64,000 nucleotides of DNA from Serratia proteamaculans (GTDB taxonomy: Bacteria; Pseudomonadota; Gammaproteobacteria; Enterobacterales; Enterobacteriaceae). Positions 18,856 through 27,021 of this stretch are shown in pieces; position 1 is the stretch's first letter; every line of letters starts with the position of its first letter. Under the pieces are notes generated by a model. It saw nothing but the letters and a program-made list of their open reading frames with translations, was not told where the DNA came from and searched no databases. The stretch spans positions 2,108,001 through 2,172,000 of the forward strand of contig NZ_SWDE01000001.1 in assembly GCF_013337185.1 (NCBI RefSeq). The letters are read 5' to 3'. The position numbers and the translations under genes are program-made.

Positions 18856-18888
18856 TTTTCCTCTCGCTGGTGAACAAGTGATCACAAA

Positions 18889-18914
18889 TGTACATAAACG
18901 TTCAAAAACGTACA
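18889..18914. promoter_or_regulatory. Candidate DeoR operator
   Basis: TGTAC and GTACA bound the element, and ACGTT/AACGTAC half-sites repeat within it (ATAAACGTTC, AAAAACGTAC). It lies 33-59 bp upstream of the DeoR start and suits autoregulation. Confidence 0.4.
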
Positions 18915-18994
18915 ACCCATTTATCCCTTACCGCAAATGGACAGCCTGGACTAGACTTTGACTGAAGTGTTACGTCACAGATAAAGGAATATTG

Positions 18995-19684
18995 ATGACC
19001 TCCGCCCTGCTTTATACGCTGTTCCCCGCCGCAGCCACCGTGGTCGGTGCCGCCGTCGCGCTTTATCGTCGCCCTGGCGCTGCCACCATGCGCATCATTC
19101 ACCACTTTACCGCCGGCATCGTATTTGCCGCCGCCGCCACCGAAATTCTGCCCGACCTCAAGCAGCAATCGCCCTGGGCGGTACTGCTTGGTGGCGTCGT
19201 CGGCGTGTTACTGATGCTGTTGGTCAGGCGTCTGGGAGAACGTGCACAGGGGCCGGCAGGTTTTGTCGCCGCCGTCGGCGTGGACATTTTTATCGATGGA
19301 CTGGTGCTGGGTATCGCCTTTGCCGCCGGTGCCAAAGCCGGTCTGCTGTTGACCCTGGCACTGACGCTGGAAGTGCTGTTTCTCGGGTTGTCGATTGTCG
19401 GCGATTTGCGTGATTTTCTTGGCAGACGGATAAGGGCCATGCTGGCGGTGATCGGTCTGGCCCTGTTGCTGCCGCTCGGCGGCATGCTGGGTGCACCGAT
19501 TGCCACGCTGGGCGCCTTCTGGCTCACGGCATTTCTGGCCTTTGGCCTGATTGCCCTGCTGTATCTGGTCACGGAGGAACTGCTGGTTGAGGCCCATGAA
19601 GGAGGCAAAGATACGCCGCTGGCTACCGCGATGTTTTTTGCCGGTTTTTTACTGCTGTTGCTGTTGGAAGAAGGGATCGGTTAA
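18995..19684 (+). CDS. ZIP-family metal transporter-like membrane protein
   Basis: A 229-residue integral membrane protein with eight hydrophobic segments. It has the ZIP-type HHFTAGIVFAAAATEILPDL helix and VDIFIDGLVLGIAFAAGAKAG helix, which in transporters of this group line the metal path (normally His/Asp/Glu). The family usually takes up Zn or other divalent metals, but the key histidines differ from ZupT, so the substrate is uncertain. AAAGGA precedes ATG 18995. It is divergent from the DeoR gene. Confidence 0.75.
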   Translation: MTSALLYTLFPAAATVVGAAVALYRRPGAATMRIIHHFTAGIVFAAAATEILPDLKQQSPWAVLLGGVVGVLLMLLVRRLGERAQGPAGFVAAVGVDIFIDGLVLGIAFAAGAKAGLLLTLALTLEVLFLGLSIVGDLRDFLGRRIRAMLAVIGLALLLPLGGMLGAPIATLGAFWLTAFLAFGLIALLYLVTEELLVEAHEGGKDTPLATAMFFAGFLLLLLLEEGIG

Positions 19685-19789
19685 ACGCAGGTATTTCAAC
19701 AGACGATCTCCTCAGCCTGAATGATTTGGCTATACTGAGGCAAGCAACGTTACCGCAGAACGTAACGGCTTGGGCGCTAAGGGAAAAAG

Positions 19790-20407
19790 ATGCTGTCAAA
19801 AGTGGTGAAGTGGCTGTTTCAATTGCCGGGCAGGCTGTTTGGGGGAATTTTCAGGAGTCGCCTGACGATTTTTATCTTCTTTATGCTGATCGCCGTCGGG
19901 GTGTTCAGCGCCAAGCGCTATCTGCGCGCTCATCAAAATGACGATGAGTTTGTCTCGGTCATCCCCACTGATTACAACCGGGCTATCCAGCGTGAAATGC
20001 CGCTGCGCGAGGCACGCGAACAGTGCGGTGGCCCCCTGCATGACAATGCAGGACAACCCTGGCCAACCTCGGCCGGTTTCCTGCACCAGGCAGAACACCA
20101 GGCCAACGGACACCTGCAGCAACTGACGCTGGACAATCAAAACAACGATTTTCCGGTGTTGGTCAAACTGGAAACGCCCGGCCAGCCGCAACAGCTGGCA
20201 GAAGTGTTTATTCCCGCAGCTGGCAGTTTCAATCTCAAAACCAGTCCGGCCGGCGAATATGTCCTGAAGGTCAGAAATATCAAAAGCGGCTGTAACTTCC
20301 GCTCCCGACCTTTCACCCTGAGCAGTCAGCAGAATTGGCGTCTGCCGCTAACCCCGCAAACGGACGGCAGCGTGCGGCTACAGCCGATCAGCGATCGTGA
20401 GTTCTAA
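19790..20407 (+). CDS. Membrane-anchored protein of unknown function
   Basis: A 205-residue protein with one N-terminal transmembrane helix (RLTIFIFFMLIAVGVFSA, about 24-41) after a short basic cytoplasmic stretch, leaving about 160 residues in the periplasm. The periplasmic part looks like a beta-sandwich (FPVLVKLETPGQPQQLAEVFIPAAGSFNLKTSPAGEYVLKVRNI) with two Cys. AAGGGAAAAAG precedes the start. I do not recognise the family. It converges on the DUF333 lipoprotein gene. Confidence 0.65.
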   Translation: MLSKVVKWLFQLPGRLFGGIFRSRLTIFIFFMLIAVGVFSAKRYLRAHQNDDEFVSVIPTDYNRAIQREMPLREAREQCGGPLHDNAGQPWPTSAGFLHQAEHQANGHLQQLTLDNQNNDFPVLVKLETPGQPQQLAEVFIPAAGSFNLKTSPAGEYVLKVRNIKSGCNFRSRPFTLSSQQNWRLPLTPQTDGSVRLQPISDREF

Positions 20408-20416
20408 CCAGAGCGC

Positions 20417-20680
20417 TTATTTCTTCACCGGGTGGTCACGGCGGAACAGTTCCCAGCTTTCAATTTCCTGGCCATTCGGCAGGGTGCAGGTGGAATACTG
20501 GCCATTGGCATTTTGTTTGGCATTCAATTTACCGCCAATTTCGGTGCAATAAACGTCTGCCGGATTAGCCAGGCCGATCGGTTTCATCTTGGGTGGGGGT
20601 GGCGCATCATTGGATTTCATAGTGCAGCCCTGTAGCATCGCCATCCCTGCGAACAGGGAGACCATCAGAATTTTTTTCAT
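20417..20680 (-). CDS. DUF333 lipoprotein (YoaF-like)
   Basis: An 87-residue predicted lipoprotein: signal peptide with lipobox LQGC at Cys19, then a DUF333 domain (GLANPADVYCTEIGGKLNAKQNANGQYSTCTLPNGQEIESWELFRRDH). Homologues such as YoaF are small outer-membrane or periplasmic lipoproteins of unknown role. It is transcribed after a terminator that separates it from the upstream yjjA-like gene. Confidence 0.88.
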   Translation of the reverse strand: MKKILMVSLFAGMAMLQGCTMKSNDAPPPPKMKPIGLANPADVYCTEIGGKLNAKQNANGQYSTCTLPNGQEIESWELFRRDHPVKK

Positions 20681-20702
20681 TTTTTCAGCTTATACAAATT
20701 AA

Positions 20703-20731
20703 AAACGGCGGTGCATAAGCAACCGCCGTTT
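20703..20731 (-). terminator. Rho-independent terminator of yjjA-like gene
   Basis: Stem AAACGGCGGT/ACCGCCGTTT with a 9-base loop; on the minus strand it is followed by TTAATTT. It lies just after the DUF2501 stop. Confidence 0.75.
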
Positions 20732-20737
20732 ACATTA

Positions 20738-21223
20738 TCAGGAAATGAATGACGCGCCCTGCTTCAGGACCAGATCGCAGGCCTTTTGCTTCACTTTTTC
20801 GGTAATTTGTGAGGTGCCCAGGCTGTTCAGATCCAGGCTCTTGCCTTCGCCGGTTTGCAGCAGACCGCCCAGCCCTTGCTGGTAGTCCTGGCTCTTGGCG
20901 TTCTCAGGGCTGCTGATGCCCAACTTATTCAACAGTTTGTCTTGCACGCCTTCAACGCCATTGGCTGACAGTACGTTGTTTTTCACACAGTACTGCAGGA
21001 TACCGGCGGCATTGGTCATGCTGCTGGAGCTCAGCGCTTTATCGCCACCGTTCAACAAACCGGTCAGTGAGGACAGTGAAGTGCCGCCAGTGCTGTCGCC
21101 TGACTTGCTCAGTTCACCGGCTGCGCTGCTGAGAGAATCCATCAGTCCGGCAGCCTGAGCCGCGCCACAGGTCATAGCCGTAGTCAATGTCAGTGCCAAC
21201 AGTAAACGTTGCTTGGTGTTCAT
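20738..21223 (-). CDS. yjjA: DUF2501 periplasmic protein (YjjA-like)
   Basis: A 161-residue protein with a signal peptide ending QAAG (about residue 25). Its domain is DUF2501: a Ser/Gly/Leu-rich first half (GLMDSLSSAAGELSK...SLTGLLNGGDKALSS) and a second half with NAAGILQYCVKNNVLS and VKQKACDLVLKQG. Length and pattern agree with E. coli YjjA. Function is unknown. It is monocistronic with its own terminator. Confidence 0.8.
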   Translation of the reverse strand: MNTKQRLLLALTLTTAMTCGAAQAAGLMDSLSSAAGELSKSGDSTGGTSLSSLTGLLNGGDKALSSSSMTNAAGILQYCVKNNVLSANGVEGVQDKLLNKLGISSPENAKSQDYQQGLGGLLQTGEGKSLDLNSLGTSQITEKVKQKACDLVLKQGASFIS

Positions 21224-21469
21224 TAGGGTAAAACTCCTGTTATCTCGCCATTCCTGCCTGCTTCCATTGCCCTGTGCGGCAGGGGAAATCAGGCGGGTCT
21301 ATCCGGTGCAATAAGCGCAATGCGCTGGGTCAATTGTTCGGACGCCACCACCGGCGACAAGTTCCTTTTAACTGGCCACGCCGCGATTTTTTCGGAATTC
21401 AGGTAATTTCTTGGCTGAATAATCAGCAACAGAGGGCGTAAGGGGGCAGATCGAACGACCCGCCGGTGA

Positions 21470-22063
21470 TTAGAACTGCCAACGGAACCAGCCAAAGAAC
21501 ACGTTACCGTTATTGTAGGTACCGGGAATATAGGTGGCCTGGAAGGTCAGTTGTTTGTAGCCGATAGAGGCCAACGGCAGCGGCGCCGGGATAGGAATGT
21601 AATTCCAGTTATCACGCGCGGTGATGCTGGCGGTAAAGCCCAGGCCAAGGCGGAAATCCTTGTCCTCCAATGGCCGCCAGATCTTCTCATAAGCGTAACC
21701 GCCGATCGGTTCCCACTTATTGAACGAATCCTTGAATACCATCAGATAGAGGCCATGCCAGTCGCCGTCGCTGTCGTAACGCGAGATACCATAGCCACCG
21801 CCCCAGGGGCGCTCGTTGTACGAATCGATTTTTTCCTGGCTGTAAGTCAGACGGTTGTGCCAGGTAATTGCCGGCACATAGATGTCTTTATTCGGAGAGT
21901 TGTTCCAGGTTTCCGCCACGTTACTGGTGAAACGCTGCCACAGACCCGGCTTTTCAGCCTGCGTGGCGTTGCCATTTTCTGCACCAACCTCAGCGTAAGA
22001 AGGTAGTGCAGGAAATAGCAACGCCAGTGTGCAAGCCAAAATTGTCCGTTTAAGAAACATCAT
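21470..22063 (-). CDS. pagP: Lipid A palmitoyltransferase PagP
   Basis: A 197-residue outer-membrane beta-barrel enzyme that moves a palmitate from phospholipid to lipid A, increasing resistance to cationic peptides. After the signal peptide, the catalytic residues sit in the expected context: His69 (ITWHNRLTY) and Asp112-Ser113 ([10 protein letters not shown]), with the same spacing as His33, Asp76 and Ser77 of mature E. coli PagP. The protein ends in the aromatic WFRWQF. ATG ATG at 22063/22060 leaves the exact start open; CAGGAG precedes both. In E. coli it is PhoP-controlled. Confidence 0.95.
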   Translation of the reverse strand: MMFLKRTILACTLALLFPALPSYAEVGAENGNATQAEKPGLWQRFTSNVAETWNNSPNKDIYVPAITWHNRLTYSQEKIDSYNERPWGGGYGISRYDSDGDWHGLYLMVFKDSFNKWEPIGGYAYEKIWRPLEDKDFRLGLGFTASITARDNWNYIPIPAPLPLASIGYKQLTFQATYIPGTYNNGNVFFGWFRWQF

Positions 22064-22564
22064 AAACTCCTGTAAAAAATAAGGCCGAGGATTCTTACCG
22101 ATTGCCCCACCAAGATCAAGCTGTATCTTATTTATCCAGCCTGTTTCTGCTCCCTGTTGTCACTTGGTTAAGTTTAGCCGCCATCAGGGGAGAGAGCCGA
22201 TTTTGGGCGCTCAGGCTACCCTTCCCCCAGGGCAGCGTCTGTCAGAATACTCCGTAATCATGCTGCCACAGCAGCAAGGGCTGGCGGTGGTGTGGCATGG
22301 GGTAAAACTTCTTTTCTGCTCTGGGTGTAGCAAAATGTTTACCCCCTTCCGGCAAGCAAATGTAACGGCGGTCACGTTTTTAATCGCTACTGACAAGCCG
22401 TTTTATCGGCGATCCTGACAAACTAAGGCCCCTGCTGCGCTGCGCTGCTGTAAATATGCAGTTACAACGCTGCAATAGAGGCCCGAGCCGCCAATAACAG
22501 GTGGATGGCAGGGAGTAATTTAATCAGCAGGCAAAAGTACCGGGAGCGCAACCCGTGCCCCATG

Positions 22565-22588
22565 ATCTGGCTGTACAAGCCAGATTTT
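22565..22588 (+). terminator. Terminator-like hairpin in the pagP-ipdC gap
   Basis: Perfect 8-bp stem ATCTGGCT/AGCCAGAT with a GTACA loop, followed directly by TTTT. No annotated gene ends upstream on this strand, so it may end an unlisted small RNA or an antisense transcript. Confidence 0.5.
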
Positions 22589-22657
22589 ACATATCCGTTA
22601 CATTCAATGAAAAATACCACCGCCAATATCCACACAATTCATGCCGATTAGTCACAA

Positions 22658-22675
22658 CGTAAACCCCCGAATACA
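22658..22675 (+). promoter_or_regulatory. Candidate TyrR box upstream of ipdC
   Basis: CGTAAA-N6-AATACA matches 10 of the 12 defined bases of the TyrR strong box TGTAAA-N6-TTTACA. It lies about 190 bp before the ipdC start. TyrR activation of ipdC is established in Enterobacter cloacae. Confidence 0.4.
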
Positions 22676-22865
22676 AGCCATCGGCCCCCGATAAAACCGC
22701 CTCAACTTGAACAAGCCGATAGTTTAAATAATTGTTAAAGCTAACCAGCGAAGCCCAGTCTACAGGGGCCCAGCTTTATTTCATGATTCGCTACACAACA
22801 TCGCCGGCAATTATTTTTGCCGTTCTCTGCCTGATAAAAGAAAGATAAGAAATCCGGAGAAATAC

Positions 22866-24542
22866 ATGAAAATCACTATTGGGGCTTTTATCCTGCAACA
22901 GCTCCGCACCCTCAACATCGATCGTATTTATGGCGTACCCGGTGACTATAATCTGGCGCTGCTGGAACTGATTGAACAGGATGACAAACTGGAGTTCATC
23001 GGTAACTGCAATGAACTCAATGCCTCCTATGCGGCCGACGGCTATGCGCGGCTAAAAGGCGCCGGAGCGCTGATCACCACCTACGGCGTCGGCGACCTGG
23101 CCGCGCTGTCCGGCATTGCCGGTGCCTACGCCGAATCGGCCCCGGTGGTCTGCCTGTCCGGCACCCCGCCGTTGCATGCCATGAAAAATCACCTGCTGCT
23201 GCACCACACGCTGGCGGACGGCAACTTTGATAACGTGATGAACTGCTTTAAACAATTCACCGTCGCCCAGGCATTAATTACGCCGGAAAATGCGGCGGTG
23301 GAAATTCCCCGCGTTATTTCCCGCGCCTGGACGGAAAAGAAACCGGTTTATTTGCAATTGCCTTCCGATATTTGTGACGTAGAAATTGAAATTACTCAAG
23401 CGGTGGCACCACCGCAATTACCCGCCAGCGACAAATATAATGTGCAACTGGCAGCAATGGCGTTGCTGGCGCGAATCAAACAGGCGAAAAAACCGATTAT
23501 TCTGGTCGACCAAATGGTGGATCGTTTTCAGCTACAGCAATTAGTGATCGACGTGGCGCATAAATTCGCCATCCCGCTCACCAACATGCCGACCGCCAAA
23601 TGCATTATTCCGGAAACCACGCCGGGCTGGATGGGCGGTTACAGCGGTAATCTTTCACGCCCCGAACTCTATGAACACATGGCACACGCCGACTGCGTGC
23701 TGAGCTTTGGCGTACGGCTGGTGGACTCCACCACCGGCTATTTCTCGCATCGCATCCCGTCCGACGCGCAAATCGATATTCAGCCGTTCTCGCTGAATCT
23801 GGGTAATACCTCCTACCCGGCAGTGGCGACGGCAGACCTGCTACAGGCGCTGCTGGCATTGGGAGAAGGCGTCGCAGATCATCAGCCGGCCCCACTACCT
23901 GAAGCACGCCATCGGCTGGCGACGCCGAGCGAAACCCCAATCGATCAAGCTTATTTATGGCAGCGTCTGCAACGCTTTATTCGGGCCGATGACGTGCTGG
24001 TGGTAGAGAACGGTACCTCGGGCGCGGCGATTGGCGGCATGCGAATGCCGGACGGCGTCCAGGTGGTCAATCAGCCCATTTGGGGTTCGATCGGTTATAC
24101 CCTGCCGGCGCTGCTGGGTACCATGATGGCCGCACCGGAACGTCGGCACCTGCTGTTTATTGGCGATGGCTCGTTCCAGCTTACCGCGCAGGAAGTTTCC
24201 ACCCTGCTGCGTTACGATCAGAAGCCGATTATCTTCCTGATTAATAACGACGGTTACACTATCGAGCGTTACATTCTCGGCGAAAATTCGTCGTACAACG
24301 ATATTGGGCCGTGGGACTACGCCAAACTGCCTGCGGTGCTCAACACCCAGGCGACACCGTATTGCGTGGCGGTAGAAACCACTCAACAGCTGGAGTTGGC
24401 GCTGGAGCACGCCTCACGTCAGGATCAATTGACCTTTATCGAAATAAAGGTGCCGATGATGGACACACCGCCGGTGATGAAGGAGTTCTGCAACCGCTGC
24501 AATAACTTTAACTTCGGCCTGACCAACCCGCGTCGCACTTAA
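22866..24542 (+). CDS. ipdC: Indole-3-pyruvate / alpha-keto acid decarboxylase (ThDP enzyme)
   Basis: A 558-residue thiamine-diphosphate decarboxylase. It removes CO2 from indolepyruvate or phenylpyruvate to give the aldehyde, a step to indole-3-acetate. The cofactor-activating Glu50 (NCNELNASYAADGYAR) and the paired catalytic His113-His114 (LLHHTLADG) match pyruvate decarboxylases; the ThDP motif starts GDGSFQLTAQE and runs to NNDGYTIE. Overall it is closest to IpdC, but a true pyruvate decarboxylase cannot be excluded by eye. The gene is monocistronic with its own terminator. A TyrR-like site lies upstream. Confidence 0.9.
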   Translation: MKITIGAFILQQLRTLNIDRIYGVPGDYNLALLELIEQDDKLEFIGNCNELNASYAADGYARLKGAGALITTYGVGDLAALSGIAGAYAESAPVVCLSGTPPLHAMKNHLLLHHTLADGNFDNVMNCFKQFTVAQALITPENAAVEIPRVISRAWTEKKPVYLQLPSDICDVEIEITQAVAPPQLPASDKYNVQLAAMALLARIKQAKKPIILVDQMVDRFQLQQLVIDVAHKFAIPLTNMPTAKCIIPETTPGWMGGYSGNLSRPELYEHMAHADCVLSFGVRLVDSTTGYFSHRIPSDAQIDIQPFSLNLGNTSYPAVATADLLQALLALGEGVADHQPAPLPEARHRLATPSETPIDQAYLWQRLQRFIRADDVLVVENGTSGAAIGGMRMPDGVQVVNQPIWGSIGYTLPALLGTMMAAPERRHLLFIGDGSFQLTAQEVSTLLRYDQKPIIFLINNDGYTIERYILGENSSYNDIGPWDYAKLPAVLNTQATPYCVAVETTQQLELALEHASRQDQLTFIEIKVPMMDTPPVMKEFCNRCNNFNFGLTNPRRT

Positions 24543-24551
24543 CCTGTCTAG

Positions 24552-24579
24552 ATCCGCCGTTGCTCAGGGAACGGCGGAT
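24552..24579 (+). terminator. Terminator after ipdC
   Basis: Stem ATCCGCCGTT/AACGGCGGAT, 8-base loop, then TTTA. It begins 10 bases past the ipdC stop and overlaps the last codons of the convergent LysR gene, so it may serve both strands. Confidence 0.7.
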
Positions 24580-25436
24580 TTACCCAAAATCTGTACCACC
24601 TGCTGCTGCAAGGCTTGCAGTAGTGGGTGGTGCCGCCTGGCCCCCAGACGTAACGCATGCGCCACCGGTGGCAAAGGCAGCCTGCGCTCAAAGTTTGCCT
24701 CGATCTGCACCCGCCGATCGATGGACTGCTGATTGAGCAGGCCAATGCCCATCCCGGCAGCAATGGCCGCCAACATCCCCGCCACCGACGGGCACTCCAC
24801 CGACACCTGGCAGGCAATACCCGCGGCGCTCAGGCGCTCTTGCGCCAGGCGGCGGTAAAAGCAGTCCGGTCCGTAACTGACCAGTTTCACCCTGTCTCCG
24901 GGCTGATAGCGCCAACCCGGTGGTACACACCAGTGAATACGCTCCGTTGCCAGCACCACATCTTCTGCGCTCAGCGCATCGCAAAACTGTTGGTGAAGCA
25001 CCAAATCCAGCGCTCCTTGCTCCAGTGCATTACGCAACACCTGGCTTTGCTCAATGACCAGCTGTACATCCACCTGTGGGTGTTGGTGGGTGAACGCCGC
25101 CAGCAAGGCAGCCAACTGAGGTAAAGACATCTGTTCCGTGGCACCAAAACGCACCTTACCCTGCAATAACGAAGGAGAAAAATGCGCCAGTGCCCGATCG
25201 TGAGCCTGCAAAATCTGCCGTCCATGCGATAACAGCGCCTCGCCATCCGCTGTTGCAGTCAAGGTCATGCCCTGACGATCGACCAGCGTGCGCCCCAACT
25301 GCTCCTCCAGCCGTTTGATTTTCCAACTTACCGCCGACTGGCTGAGATTTAGCTGTTGTGCCGCACGCGTCATACTGCCGGTGTCGATAACGCTCTGAAG
25401 CGCCCGCAAAGCATCAATGGATAAGCGCTGGTTCAT
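24564..25436 (-). CDS. LysR-family transcriptional regulator
   Basis: A 290-residue LysR regulator with the winged helix at residues 3-62 (LSIDALRALQSVIDTGSMTRAAQQLNLSQSAVSWKIKRLEEQLGRTLVDRQG), followed by the effector domain (VRFGATEQMSLPQLAALLAAFTHQHPQVDVQLVIEQSQ). ATG 25436 is chosen because GAGGTG precedes it; the 12 upstream codons have no support. It is divergent from a hydrolase-GST pair, 64 bp away, and is probably their regulator. Confidence 0.92.
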   Translation of the reverse strand: MNQRLSIDALRALQSVIDTGSMTRAAQQLNLSQSAVSWKIKRLEEQLGRTLVDRQGMTLTATADGEALLSHGRQILQAHDRALAHFSPSLLQGKVRFGATEQMSLPQLAALLAAFTHQHPQVDVQLVIEQSQVLRNALEQGALDLVLHQQFCDALSAEDVVLATERIHWCVPPGWRYQPGDRVKLVSYGPDCFYRRLAQERLSAAGIACQVSVECPSVAGMLAAIAAGMGIGLLNQQSIDRRVQIEANFERRLPLPPVAHALRLGARRHHPLLQALQQQVVQILGKSAVP

Positions 25437-25500
25437 AGACACCTCATGACAAAAATTGGATTTAACCACCATAACTTGTCATTGGCGTCATAGGAAGACG

Positions 25501-26397
25501 ATGAGTATGGTTTGCGTACAACACGGCAACCGGGTAATCAACATGAACGGCTTAACATCTGTGCTTAATCAGCAAGTTATTGTCGATGGCCATCGTATTG
25601 CTACCGGCATACATGGCACCGGCCATCCCCTGGTATTGGTACACGGCACCCCTGCCCACTCGATAATCTGGCGGGATTTACTGCCCAGCCTGACGGCGGC
25701 GGGCTTTAGAGTCCATATCTACGATTTACTGGGTTACGGCGCATCAGAACGACCATTGTCGGCAGACACGTCCATTGCTGCACAGGCAGATTTACTGATC
25801 GGCCTGCTGGACCATTGGCAACTGGAGTCCACCCACGTGTTTGGTCACGATATTGGTGGCGCATTGTCGCTACGCGCAGCGTTCGGGCACTCCCGGCGCT
25901 TTCGCTCGCTGACCATCGCGGATATTTGCAGTTATGATTCGTGGCCTTCGCCAAGCTGGCGTGGCATCCGCGATAATTATCGTCAGTACGCCGTCATGGA
26001 CGCCTCACAGCATGAGCAAACCCTGGCTCGCCAACTGAAAATGGCGGTGTTCAACAAGTCGCGGATGTCTGGAGAGCTATTGCAGCACTATCTGGCACCG
26101 ATCGTCGGCGTGGTCGGTCAACCGGCATTCTATCAACATCAAATCGCCCATTACGACGCGCGCTATACTGAAGACTTTGCTCAGCGCCTGCCAGAGCTAC
26201 GTCTGCCGGTGCAAATCCTGTGGGGCGAGAACGATGAGTGGCAGCCGGTCAGTTACGCCTATCGTTTGCAGGGTGATATTCCCGGCGCCAGGCTGCAGGT
26301 GATCCCCCAGGCGGGGCATTTTTTAATGGAAGACGCACCGGAAAGGGTAGCTCAACAGCTGGTAACGTTTATTCATTCACTTAATTCGGGCGAATAG
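25501..26397 (+). CDS. Alpha/beta hydrolase with Asp nucleophile (dehalogenase/epoxide hydrolase-like)
   Basis: A 298-residue alpha/beta hydrolase. The oxyanion motif VLVHGTPAHS is near residue 40. The nucleophile elbow reads FGHDIGG: an Asp replaces the usual Ser, as in haloalkane dehalogenases and epoxide hydrolases. The acid is probably the second Asp of WGENDEW, and the base His is in QAGHFLMED. ATG 25501 follows GGAAGACG; a later ATG at 25543 is possible. It is likely co-transcribed with the GST gene 12 bp further on, under the divergent LysR. This suggests detoxification of an electrophilic compound. Confidence 0.85.
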   Translation: MSMVCVQHGNRVINMNGLTSVLNQQVIVDGHRIATGIHGTGHPLVLVHGTPAHSIIWRDLLPSLTAAGFRVHIYDLLGYGASERPLSADTSIAAQADLLIGLLDHWQLESTHVFGHDIGGALSLRAAFGHSRRFRSLTIADICSYDSWPSPSWRGIRDNYRQYAVMDASQHEQTLARQLKMAVFNKSRMSGELLQHYLAPIVGVVGQPAFYQHQIAHYDARYTEDFAQRLPELRLPVQILWGENDEWQPVSYAYRLQGDIPGARLQVIPQAGHFLMEDAPERVAQQLVTFIHSLNSGE

Positions 26398-26409
26398 GCT
26401 CTGGAGAAC

Positions 26410-27021
26410 ATGATGCAACTGATTGGCATGCTGGATTCACCCTATGTACGCCGGGTGGCAATTTGTCTGAAGTTATTAGAGATCGAGTTTGAGCACCGCG
26501 CAATTTCGGTGTTCCGCGGTTTTGAACAATTCAAAGCCATTAATCCGGTGGTAAAAGCCCCAACGTTGGTGCTGGCCGACGATCAAATCCTGATGGATTC
26601 CTCGCTGATCCTGGAATACGCCGCCGGCATCGCCCCCAGCGGTAAGGCCCTGCTGCCGACTGAGGGCACTGCGCGACTCTATGCCCTGCAACTGAACGGG
26701 TTGGCGCTGGCCGCCTGCGAAAAAACGGTGCAAATCGTTTATGAACAACAGTTACGGCCACAGGAGAAACAGCATCAGCCCTGGTTGGATCGCGTTCAGG
26801 GCCAGTTGCTGGCAGCCTATGCAGAACTGGAAAAACAGTTGGCGCGAGCCGGCGCCACGCCCGCGGTGATGGGCAGCGCTGAGGTCAGCGTGGCGGTGGC
26901 CTGGAGCTTCACTCAACTCATGCTGCCCGGGCTGATTAGCGCCGATACCCACCCGACGCTTGCGGCATTTACCGCCCAGGCCGAGCGGCATCCTGCGTTT
27001 ATCAGCACCCCACAGGTTTAA
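26410..27021 (+). CDS. Glutathione S-transferase family protein
   Basis: A 203-residue GST. The N-terminal thioredoxin-like domain is clear: MLDSPYVRRVAICLKLLEIEFEHR, then PVVKAPTLVLADDQILMDSSLILEY with the cis-Pro and the Asp-Ser-Ser glutathione contact. The C-terminal half is helical. Substrate is unknown. It lies 12 bp after the hydrolase gene, implying one transcript, and overlaps the 3' end of the convergent DUF1615 gene by 4 bp. Confidence 0.9.
   Translation: MMQLIGMLDSPYVRRVAICLKLLEIEFEHRAISVFRGFEQFKAINPVVKAPTLVLADDQILMDSSLILEYAAGIAPSGKALLPTEGTARLYALQLNGLALAACEKTVQIVYEQQLRPQEKQHQPWLDRVQGQLLAAYAELEKQLARAGATPAVMGSAEVSVAVAWSFTQLMLPGLISADTHPTLAAFTAQAERHPAFISTPQV

Larger units (their letters stand above)
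22064..22865. other. Long divergent intergenic region of pagP and ipdC
   Basis: About 800 bp without a credible gene. It holds a terminator-like hairpin at 22565-22588 and a TyrR-like site at 22658-22675, described separately. An 84-codon open frame at 22164-22418 has no supportive ribosome-binding site. A small RNA ending at the hairpin is possible. Confidence 0.5.

Noticed and set aside
22164-22418. An 84-codon frame in the pagP-ipdC gap
   Set aside because: No ribosome-binding site, and the translation has no protein-like features.
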